From contig NW_006763137.1 in the NCBI RefSeq assembly GCF_000264905.1, positions 1,232,339 through 1,296,338 of the forward strand: DNA of 64,000 nt. Reading direction: 5' to 3'. Each line of letters begins with the position of its first letter. Position 1 is the stretch's first letter. The stretch is from Stereum hirsutum FP-91666 SS1. Taxonomy: Eukaryota; Basidiomycota; Agaricomycetes; Russulales; Stereaceae. Both the position numbers and the translations under genes were made by a program. Shown here one piece after another: positions 1 to 9,244 of the stretch. The notes beneath the pieces are model-generated. The model searched no databases and was not told the DNA's origin. It saw only the letters and a list, made by a program, of their open reading frames with translations.

Positions 1-3000
1 CGACAAATCCGGATAAAACGGCACCAGCGCATCTTCCGCCCCAAGATACAGCGCATTATAAACCCTCCAATACACCTCCCTGACCTTCCTCGCCGGATGG
101 AACAGACCCTGAAGGACATAGTTCAACAGCACGCCCGGCCCCAGCGTCACCCTCATCGCCTCGATCGCGTCCATGACCGCTCCGATAACGTGCGGCGAGG
201 TCTCGAAACAGTTCGGCCAGACGAGGTTCATGAGATGCATCATCGAGTCTTCGCAGCCGAGACCGGCGACACCGAGCGCGAGATGTTTGACGATCGTGCT
301 TGCCGTTTGACGATGCACGAGATCACGGTCCGTCAGTGCGTCTTCGAGCATGGTGACGACCGAGTCGACATAGTAAGCCGATTGAGGACCGACATACTCG
401 AACACGAACGAGAGGGCTTTCAGACAGCCCGTGCGGACGTTGAGTTCGGCGGTACGATATTCGTTGAGGATGGCGGGGATGCAGGTGAAGGGACCGCAGG
501 TCTCGGCGACGATGGCGATGGCGACGGTACTACACACTCGGGACTGACGTTCTTGGACGCGGAGGTTGGTGAGGAGGACGGAGAGGACGTCTTGTGGACC
601 GAGCGATTTGGCGATGTAGCCGAAGGAGTTGACGGCCGCGCGACGGATGCCTTTCTTGTGCGCTTTGAGGAGATCGAGGAGCTCGAAACAGATACGCATC
701 CATTCGCGAGCGGGGACGAACTCGGCACCACGATCGGCTGGAAGAGGGAGGGGGTATGTGGCATTAGTATGAAGTGGAAGATAGTAAAACTAAGAGAAAG
801 GCTCACCGATACGACCGATCAAGTTGATGGATGCTTCCTGCACCTTCTCGTGACGGTTACGAAGAATAGGTGTCATCCGGGGCACTGAAAAAAAAACGTC
901 GACCAGTTAACAAATTGTACGATCAAGAGAACATACGGTTGAATCGACTCACAAAGATCCTTTACAGGTGGGTTCATCTGTGTCATACCCACGACGTTGG
1001 CGATAGCACCCTCAGCAGCGATGATACTACCGAGTGTATCAGGATACTCCTCTCCCAACTGCTCGAACAACACCAAGCCGAGTTTGCTCAGCAGTTGGTC
1101 CTCGCCACACTGCTTGATCACCACAGCCAACCGCGTGGTGAGATCGGCAGCCTGTTGGCGGACTTTCGCACTCTTATTATTGAGACGCCAAAGGATCGTC
1201 GAGACGATCTGGGTCAAGTATGGCTTGACGCGGATACCTGGGGGAGAAAAGGGGCCGTCAGCAAAGGAAGCCATGAAAAGTCGGCAGTGGTGTGAAGACT
1301 TACCAAGAGCATTGACGACGGTTCCAAACCCATCCAACATGACCTGGTCCTCTGTCGTCTGCTCCTGGAACGAGTAGATAATCCCGTCGACCAACCTAAC
1401 CTCCAGCCTCTCATCGATATCCGACGCTCCCAAACTCGCCACAACCTTCGTGATCGTCTCCATAACCATCTTCCTATACGGCTCCGCCTCGTCCTTCAGC
1501 TCATTCACGATCCTCCCAATGATTTCCGCCGCTCCCGCCTTCTGAGCCAACTCGACCGTCGTCTCCACGACCTGTCGGTAGTTCCTCCTATCGAGCGCCA
1601 TGCGCCTGACCCAGAATGCCTTGAAGAAGTCTGGGAGGATATCCTTGCGAATATAGCCTGGCGTGACACCTTCGGTGGCGGCGCACTGCTTGACGACTTT
1701 GAGAACGATCTTCTTCATCTCTTCGTCTGACGTTTGGAACTCTCGGATGAGGATGACAGTGACTTCTTTGGTGTAGTAAGAGGCGTATTCCGGGTCCATG
1801 AGGGGGATGATGAAACCAATGGCCTTGAGGAAGGCGGCAAGACCTTTACCACGGTGAAGACGGATACCGAGCCAAAGGGGCTTGAGGACGTTGTCGAACG
1901 ATTCGATACCGTAGGGAGCAGCGGCTTCGGCGAGGGCAGCCAATCCGAGTGCAGTCATGGTTCGGACCTTCTGCTGTTCGTCCGAGAGACCGTGGGCGAT
2001 ACAGTCCACGAGATTGCGGAGGTGGGGGAGTACGGCGCAGCCCATCATGATCGCAATCTGCTGAACAATACGGATACCGGTGTGGCGAGCCTGCCACGAC
2101 TTCTTGGAACGACAGACGGCTTTCAAAAAGGGCAGGAGCGAGGGAATACCGAGAGCAGACGCTACGACTGAGAATGCACGGGCTGTGGTATTACGGACAT
2201 ATTCGTCGGCGTGGTCTATATCGGGTCGCATGGTGGAAATCATATGCGCAAGACCAGCAGCTTTGGACAAGTTGGAGATAATCTCGCGTCCTTCGACACG
2301 GGCGTAGTAGTCTTCGTCAATGAGCAAGGGCTCAATGACGACGAGAATTTTGTGGACGTACGGCCTAACGAGATCATCGAGTTTGTAGAGGACACGGTCA
2401 ATGACCTTGACGAGCAAGTGACGCTCTTGATCCTCGAGGGTCCGTTCCATAAGAAGAGGGAGAATCTTGTCGAAGAGGGGACCTGCGCCAAAGTCGCGGG
2501 CCTTGTCGGTGATCTGCCGCAGAGCGGTCTTTCGAACGGGTGGCGTGCCGTTCTTGATTTTGAGAAGCAGGCGCATAATCTTGCGCTCCTTCATCTCGTC
2601 GACGGAGAGTTCTGTCTCGTCCTCCTCCTTGAGAATTTTGGCAAAATATTGAGCATCCTCCGCCTTGAAGAACGCGAGGTTGCCGACGCCAGGAATATCT
2701 GTGGGTAGTTCGGGTGCAAGACCGGCAGCAGCAGCCATTGCTGCTGCATCAGAGCTCTCTTGAATCTGGAAGCCACCAAGGTCGGCGACGGGGGTCGCCT
2801 GGAGTTTCCTAGGAGCGACAGAGGGAGCATAGCCGGGAGGTGGGGTGACAATGGCGTATCCCTGAGAAGGCAAGACAGCGTCGAGTTCCTCGTCGGTGAG
2901 ATAGCGGTTGTGCTTCTCCTCCTGCATGAAGCCTGGCGCGTTCATGATGATAGGCGTCATGGGTACTTCGACGGGGCCTTGGCCGGCAACGGGTGTCTGG

Positions 3001-3611
3001 TCCCAACGAGAACGTTTGGGAGTCTCTCCAACAGCAGCGACATCAGCAGGAGTAGCGTCCCACCTTGACCGTCTCTTTTTCGGCGCTGAGGCCTCCAGAG
3101 CCTCAGCCGACCACTCTCCAGGTGCCTCGTTCTCCTTCTTCTCCTCTGCCTTCTCCGGCTCCGCGACGTCCCACCGACGCTTGCGCTTCTGTCCAGCAGC
3201 GGCCGCATTGGCAAGCTCCTGCGCGGCCTCCTCGATGTCCTTCGCAGGCGGCGTCTTGTCGAGGTCCATCTTCATCTTGCCCTCTTCCCTGTCCTGCTTC
3301 TCCTTCTCCTCGATAGCTCTCCTCACCCTCTGCTCCTCCTTCTCCAACCTCTGCAGCCTCATAGCCTCCTTATATCCTCCCTCGCCTTCGGCACCCTCTT
3401 CTCCATCCGCAAAAGCATCGGCAGACTCGTTCGCAGTGCGGTTGAATCGTCGTTTGTGGTAGTCGCCCTGGCGCTGAGCAATCTGACGTTTCGAGGCCGT
3501 CTCTGCGAAAGGGTCGACGTCCTCTTCCTCGGCGAGCTCCTCGAACTCCCTGAGAACGTCCTTCGGGGCGGTGAAAGAGTCGATGAGCCGGGGTGAATTC
3601 GGAGCAGACAT
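1..3611 (-). CDS. HSH155: Splicing factor 3b subunit 1 (SF3B1/Hsh155), 3' end cut by window edge
   Basis: This is the large HEAT-repeat subunit of the U2 snRNP SF3b complex, which stabilises U2 on the branch site during pre-mRNA splicing in the nucleus. Exons, in genomic order, are <1-737, 807-884, 953-1237 and 1304-3611. The start at 3611 gives [13 protein letters not shown]. The N-terminal part is charged and carries the repeated RWD(A/Q)TP motifs typical of the family (KRSRWDQTP). A long HEAT array follows, with family-defining stretches such as [19 protein letters not shown] across the 885-952 intron and [20 protein letters not shown]. Reading continues to [10 protein letters not shown] at the window edge, so only about the last 20 codons should be missing. 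An in-frame ATG further upstream (near 3767) is probably not used, because the family start lies at 3611. Identification is very secure. Exon junctions were chosen because they restore known family sequence. Confidence 0.97.
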
Positions 3612-3914
3612 TGTGGTTGACGTGAAAGGAGTGGTCGTGGTCGTGGCAAGAGCCTGAGCAAGACAGACTCGACTTCGAGCAGAGTTCAGGCCGGCGATGA
3701 CTAAGCGCGATGTGGCGCTTAAACACGTGGCAGGAGACGAGCAAGGCGGTGGCGTGAACAAGTTCAACCACGATCAGCCACGATCATTGTGGGACCAAGC
3801 GATGTCTTCACCCGAAGTTGACCGTTTCGTGACGGTGCATTCAGCGGTTCCGCTCTCTGTTGGTCCAACGCCGTTCGATAAGATCCTATTGTTCGCTTAG
3901 GATGGCCGTGTGGC
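3612..3914. promoter_or_regulatory. Upstream region of SF3B1; part is duplicated at about 21.77-21.94 kb
   Basis: This is the gap between the SF3B1 start and the SUB2 relic, and it should contain the SF3B1 promoter and 5' leader. About 3677-3885 is clearly similar, in the same orientation, to about 21772-21945 upstream of the kinase gene at 22092. Shared blocks include GCAAGGCGGTGGCGTGAACA and GAACAAGTTCAACCACGATC. No other gene is seen here. Confidence 0.6.
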
Positions 3915-3953
3915 ATGGCCTGTTGAAGCCCAAATTGTTGCGCGCGATCACAC

Positions 3954-5325
3954 CAGCAAATGTGACAAGCTGTTTTGGCCAGTTTTGGCCAGTTTGCTCG
4001 GTTTTTCTCGGTTCTGAAGAACGGACAGTTCGGGCGAGTTTGGATTTTGAAGGAATATTTTCCAAAACTCAGTGAAACTCACAGGAACCGCGAAACTGAA
4101 CGAAACCACAGATATAAAAAATGCCCAAAACAATCATACTCGACGTAAACTACTAAACTGAAAAAGAGGTGAAACTGCGGTTTCTCTACAATAGCACTCC
4201 TGCACTCTGACGATCTCGTAAAGGCCAAGACGCGACTCTACGCGTACCGACCAATTGCTACTCTACGACACTTGCTTCCTCACTAGTAACCATCCCTCAT
4301 CGCATGCATCATTCCGACTGGGTCACCGGTTAGCATAAACATGGCGGCTTGCTATCGCAGTCCCCGTGCCCGCCAACGGTGAAAGACCGTGCAATGGCGA
4401 CAATCTCGTTAGTCCGAGCAAAAGAACACCGCCGCTGTAAGACTCGAGTTTGGCGTTAGTAGCCAGCGTCATGGGCCGGGCCTCATGTTCAAATTGTCCC
4501 TTTGAGGTGTGAAGCTCATGGCGGGAGGGCACAAAAGCAGGGAGCGACTGAACTCTGCAAGATCGACTTTATAAGTCAGACGATGACGATAGCGGGATAG
4601 GCCGAGCGGAGTTGAAAATCCTGAATATCATCGACGCGCGTCGCGTCCAGTCGCGTCGTTCTCTGTCGTTCTCTCTTCCCGCCACGACAACGACTCATGT
4701 TGTCCCCCTCCCTCGCAGCACCTTTCAAGAATCCGAGCTTAATCCTCAATTCTACCTCCCACACGGGCCGCTGGAGATGCCACGGCTCTTCGATAGAATC
4801 AAGGCAGCGGACAGCGAGCGGCGAACAGTGAACTCGCGACCGTGATTTGGGTCTAACGGTCAGCTCCACATCTCACTCCCAATGTCCCACATAATTATAA
4901 TCCCTCACCTTTCCCTGTAGCTCGTCATCAACCCTTCGAACGTACTCTGTTGTTCCCAGTGTGCGTCATTTTTCTTCTGTGGTCGTGATTTCCACCATGC
5001 GGCTTTTGGCGTGTTTAATTTGGCTCTGGGTACGTGTCATTCTGAGCTGTTTGATTACCGTTTGGGCACCAGGGTTTTCGTATGGTCGAGAGCTCGTGAT
5101 TTGGCGACGAGAATAGGAGGCGCTGTAGGTCGGCGATGTGTCTGCACAGGTAGCAAGTCTGGGATATCGTACTGTAATATCATGTATTGCCTGTCCACTG
5201 TACCGAGGAAATAGTTGGGAAATACACGCAGAAAATCAGACTCTCCGAAACTGTCCGTTGTGTGAAACTGCGCGAAACCGTTCAAACTTGCCCAAACAGG
5301 CCAAAACAGGTTGTCAGATTTGCTG
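3954..5325. mobile_element. 1.37 kb TIR element inside the SUB2 copy, no coding capacity seen
   Basis: The two ends are imperfect inverted repeats of roughly 120-130 bp. The left end begins CAGCAAATGTGACAAGCTG. The reverse complement of the right end begins CAGCAAATCTGACAACCTG. Both continue with repeated TTTTGGCC/TTTTGG blocks and a later ACGGACAGTT. The inside (about 4080-5190) has no open frame resembling a known protein. It looks like a non-autonomous DNA transposon or MITE-like element. A target-site duplication could not be recognised, so the outer borders are uncertain by a few bases. Confidence 0.6.
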
Positions 5326-5754
5326 ATGTTGGAGATTTTCGTCGATGATGAGACGAAGTTGACGCTGCACGGTCTGCAGCAACACTTCGTCAAGTTGGAG
5401 GAAGTCGGGAAGAACAGGAAATTGAACGAGCTCCTTGACACGCTTGAGTTCAACCAGGTGCGTATCTCACTCATCTCAGAATCAATGCAGTGTGTTGACA
5501 TCTTGTTCCAGGCCGTCATCTTCGTGAAATCTGTTGCGAGGGCGATCGAGTTGGACAAGCTGCTCGTTTCGTGCAATTTTCCCAGTATCAGTATTCACTC
5601 CGGCCTCGCACAAGAGGAGCGGTACGTTTTTGCTCTGGACGTCGGCCTGGAGGTCTTAAACTGATGCCACTTTCCGACTCATAGTATAAGCCGCTACCAA
5701 GCGTTCAAGGCGTTTGAGAAGCGTATCGTTGTCGCCACCGATATTTTTGGGCGT

Positions 5755-5790
5755 GGCATCGATGTTGAGCGTAGCATCGATTTTGAGCGT
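5755..5790 (+). repeat. 18-bp tandem duplication inside SUB2 copy
   Basis: Two 18-bp units, 5755-5772 and 5773-5790, differ at two positions (GGCATCGATGTTGAGCGT and AGCATCGATTTTGAGCGT). The duplication inserts six residues next to the conserved arginine-containing GRGIDVER motif of the helicase core without changing frame. Confidence 0.85.
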
Positions 5791-6248
5791 GTCAACATCG
5801 TCGTCAATTACGACTGCCCCCCGGATGCAGACAGCTATCTTCATCGTGTGGGGTAAGTGTCATCTCCGTTCGAGCCGTGTATTCTCTGATTGACTGAGTT
5901 CTCTTTTTTCAGTCGTGCTGGACGATTTGGAACGAAGGGTCTCGCCATCACTTTCCAGTCATCGGAGGCGGACCAGCAGGTGATGGCGACCATCCAGTCT
6001 CGGTTCGAAGTTGCGATCCCTGAGCTTCCCGAGCACATCGATCCTGCTAGCTACAGTGAGTGTTCTCCCATCGTTCGCGTGCACAAGTTGTTTCTGTAAT
6101 GCTGACAACCTCTCCTCCGTGCAGTGACTTCTTAATCGCTTTTTTTCCACCTTGTTTTTTGTTCTCTTCCGAGTCTGCTGTCGTATACACTGTCATCCCG
6201 TTTTAGCCTACCCCATGTCACTGTCTTCTGTGCCGTTTTTACTCGCCC

Positions 6249-6290
6249 CATCAGAACTCTTGGAAATCCCTGAGAGGCCCTGAGAAGCCC
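6249..6290 (+). repeat. Left half of a dispersed repeat, interrupted by the 6291-8768 element
   Basis: The segment (CATCAGAACTCTTGGAAATC and the following CCCTGAGA units) matches the reverse complement of about 21573-21620. The matching second half resumes at 8769, directly after the inserted element. Confidence 0.75.
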
Positions 6291-6448
6291 TGAGCGGCCC
6301 TGACGATCCGTTCCGTGAAAGTCCGTGAGGTCTCGAGAGCTCGTCAGGGCCTGTCAGGGCTGTCAGGGCGTCTCAGTGCGGTCAGTGCGATTCTGGTCGC
6401 TGTGTGGCACCCGAAAAGTAGCAAAAATTCATATATATATTCGTATGT
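6291..6448 (+). repeat. Left TIR of 2.48 kb element
   Basis: This 158-bp repeat is matched in inverted orientation at 8611-8768. Inside it are CAGGGC subrepeats (GTCAGGGCCTGTCAGGGC). The inner edge is AT-rich (a run of alternating AT near 6430-6440). Confidence 0.85.
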
Positions 6449-8610
6449 CTATATGTACTCTGATAATAGACAGTAACCGGCAGCTTTCTCGTTCAATCCA
6501 AATTTCATTAATCCTACATAACCCTTATCCTACATGTACTCGGAAACTTGGTTCCTTGACAGTGATCAATTGTGCGAGGGAGACGAAAGTGGATGCACTG
6601 CGTAGGGAGTAATGTAGATGGAAAGTTGACGTTAGCTACGGAAAGAGCAAAGAGTTGTTTCGTACGCACGGTGTAATCAAGAGCATCCAGTCCTCTCTGA
6701 TCATGTCCCAGTGCATGCAATAGGCTCTTAGCCGATAGAACTGCCAGAGGCATAAGAGAATGACGTGAAAACCAAGCACATGGAGAAGGAGGGTAGATGA
6801 GGAGGGACCGTAAAGAGCGTTCCGGTGAGGTGTTTGAGATGGGAGCAGAGATAGAGATGGTGATTTGACTCACAAGAAGTGCATCGTAGTTCACCGAACA
6901 CGCCCCAAGCCCGAGCACGTTGACGAGATGCGCACCTAGGTCATAAATGGCTGACGCTGACTCTGATCATTCTTCTCACTCACAGTCTTGCGTGCGCAAT
7001 TCTCTCTCACCCACCTAAGCGATTTTGAGCAACGTCATTCGGCGGATCATGTCTTCCAGCTTTCAGCCATGGCCATCAACAAGAGAGTCGTGTCGGCTTG
7101 GTTGAAAATTGTGGTACAAAGAGCCCAGAGCGTACTGAATAGCTTCATGAAACGAGTTCGGTACGCACCTAGAAGAACGGGCCTGACGACGAACGATACA
7201 GAGATCGGGAAGAACGTCTCTACGAAGAACGAGCGAGAGGCAGCGAGCGGTCGCACGGCCGTTGACGTTGAACGCAGGGCAAACAAACGTCAACAAAGCC
7301 GACTCCAGCCTTTCGCTTCCTCTTCTTGCTCCCTCTCTCGTTGAAGTCCTCATCGAGCTCTCTGACTCTTGCCAACCCGTCCCAAGTGCAGATTTATATC
7401 CACCTGCCTCGCAACTTCGCCACAAACACAAAGAATCGACGTCCAAGCCAGTCCGTCGCTCCTCTCGGCTCGACATCATGTCAATGCGCCACCACACTGC
7501 CAGGTCAGGCTGACTGACTTGGCTCATACAATCGTTCATGGACTACGACTGGTCTACGTCAACAAGCGCTGACATAACATCGGAAGACTGCGAGGGCTGG
7601 GATGAAAGATTGTATAGAATGCTGGGAGGGTGAAGGTGAGACTTTCTCTTCAATCATCATCTTGTCGGAGGCGGATCTCGTATATCGTTTTGAATACTTG
7701 ATATAGGTGTGTCCGTGTGGCTGGCGTGCCCTTTTTTTCTGACTGTCTCGACTGTATGAGAGCAAAGATGAACACCGCTCGTTGTTGACCGCCTACTTTG
7801 ATATTGCACGAGCGCTGACATTCGTGGCATCTCCTTCCACTCCTTGCCTCCAGCCGTCCACACTCGCTACATCATCTCCAAGGTACGTTTCAAGTATGTT
7901 CTGCTCCTTCGTCTTAACAGAATCCACAAATAACAAAGCTGGATACATAGAATACTCGTCCCGAATCACGCCCTTGGAATATATCCAACACTTTGCGGAG
8001 CACGAAAGCTGTTGCAGTTTAACTGTGCACACCAAGGATGCTCACTTCCTCGCGGCTTTGTAGCTTGTTGATAACGGTGGCGATTCTGAGCACGAGCACG
8101 ACCATTTGCTCAGGTAAGTTGCAGGCATCCCTACAGCTCTACATATGCACTCCGTACCTCTGTCCTGTCCTTCCAAGTACCTTCCGTTCGCTCCATCTAT
8201 TCGCAGCATTCCCGTATGACACCGCAATGTCTTCTCGCTCCCCGTCACCATTCTCTGTCCCCTTCCTCCACCATGTTCTGTACCATGGACAACGGGCCAT
8301 GGATTCAAACGGTCCTGAAGAGACCCCGATTCTCCCTGCTTGTCCCGTGGAATTGTGTATATCATATCTCCATATACATCTCGAGGCTTGAAGACCACGG
8401 GTCTCAGTAGTAGGTACTTCGAACGACCCGCTGTCTATCCCTTCTTTTCAGGGAGCGAGAACTTTAAGTTGTTGCTGTGCTAGTTTGTACAGGAGACGTT
8501 CTCCCACTTTCATCGGCTCATAGCCCATCCAACTTTTATGTCGCATCGATGTACTGTACGGTATAGTAGTCTCAGAAAGGTCCTGCCCTTTGTAGTCAGG
8601 ATTGCGATGT

Positions 8611-8768
8611 ACATATGAATATATATATGAATTTTTGCTACTTTTCGGGTGCCACACAGCGACCAGAATCGCACTGACCGCACTGAGACGCCCTGACAGC
8701 CCTGACAGGCCCTGACGAGCTCTCGAGACCTCACGGACTTTCGCGGAACGGATCGTCAGGGCCGCTCA
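8611..8768 (-). repeat. Right TIR of 2.48 kb element
   Basis: This is the inverted copy of 6291-6448, with only a few mismatches over 158 bp. The outer end is CGTCAGGGCCGCTCA. Confidence 0.85.
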
Positions 8769-8885
8769 TATGGTGGACCATAAGTTACGGTTCGGATTTC
8801 GAATTTTCCCCTTCTGCCGGCCGTTGTTTGGCCTCCCGATCGAGTGAGCCCTGCCAAGGCCTCTGCTGGGACCCTCGGCACCCCT
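8769..8885 (+). repeat. Right half of the dispersed repeat
   Basis: It starts TATGGTGGACCATAAGTTAC and matches the reverse complement of about 21440-21572, including CCGGCCGTTGTTTGGCCTC. Together with 6249-6290 it reconstitutes one repeat split by the 6291-8768 insertion. The stretch 8886-9244 after it holds no gene I can support. Confidence 0.75.
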
Positions 8886-9244
8886 ACTAGATATCCATGA
8901 CAGATTGAAAACTCACTGTGCATACTCAGATCTCTTACACATTTCCTGTTCACAGTACAAAATCACTGTTGAAACATGCATTGATACTGTGAGCAACTGG
9001 AGCTCTGAGCGAGAACAGTATGCTATCGCCCAACCAGAAACAGTAAGTATCAACAACTGCGAACTGTGGCAAATGGTGTGGCGCGATTCCGGATCGCAGG
9101 AGGGAAATTCCGGCGGAGTTTGTATTCTCTATGCGACGCGACGCGTTGCAATAAGACGTGTCTTGCCTCTCGCTCGCGTTCTTGTTCGTTCGCGTTCTTG
9201 TTCGTGCTTGTCTTGCGCGACATTGCTTGCTCTCGTGTCTCCTG

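Larger units (their letters stand above)
3915..6135 (+). pseudogene. SUB2: Truncated copy of DEAD-box RNA helicase SUB2/UAP56, interrupted by a TIR element
   Basis: SUB2/UAP56 is the DECD-box helicase of spliceosome assembly and TREX-linked mRNA export. The copy here is incomplete. A short piece (about 3919-3950, LLKPKLLRAI) matches the conserved sequence before the Q-motif. The whole first RecA domain, with Walker A and DECD, is absent. The second RecA domain resumes at about 5320 ([18 protein letters not shown]) in exons about 5320-5457, 5512-5621, 5685-5852, 5913-6055 and 6125-6135. These end in ASYMTS and a stop, as in intact family members, and contain the motif [13 protein letters not shown]. 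All splice phases still work and there is no internal stop. The gap is filled exactly by the element at 3954-5325. An 18-bp in-frame tandem duplication (5755-5790) adds RSIDFE after GRGIDVE. It cannot make an active helicase. An intact SUB2 gene is presumably elsewhere in the genome. Confidence 0.85.
6291..8768. mobile_element. 2.48 kb element with 158-bp terminal inverted repeats
   Basis: The first 158 bp (6291-6448) and the last 158 bp (8611-8768) are near-identical inverted copies starting TGAGCGGCCCTGACGATCCG. The flanks on both sides match an uninterrupted paralogous site near 21.57 kb in the opposite orientation, which supports these borders. The interior, about 6450-8610, has no recognisable transposase. 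Short open stretches occur on both strands (for example 6514-6918 minus and 8038-8391 plus), but none resembles a family I know. It is probably a non-autonomous DNA transposon that may carry captured host fragments. Confidence 0.75.

Noticed and set aside
97..888. Long plus-strand open frames over SF3B1 and other genes
   Set aside because: They are antisense shadows of secure coding sequence caused by codon bias.
6325..6612. An open frame repeated on the minus strand at 8510-8734
   Set aside because: Both copies lie mostly inside the 158-bp TIRs, so their similarity is explained by the repeats and not by a protein.
6514..6918. Possible membrane-protein exon inside the 2.48 kb element (minus strand)
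   Set aside because: A few segments look hydrophobic once an intron is assumed, but no domain or complete gene could be supported.
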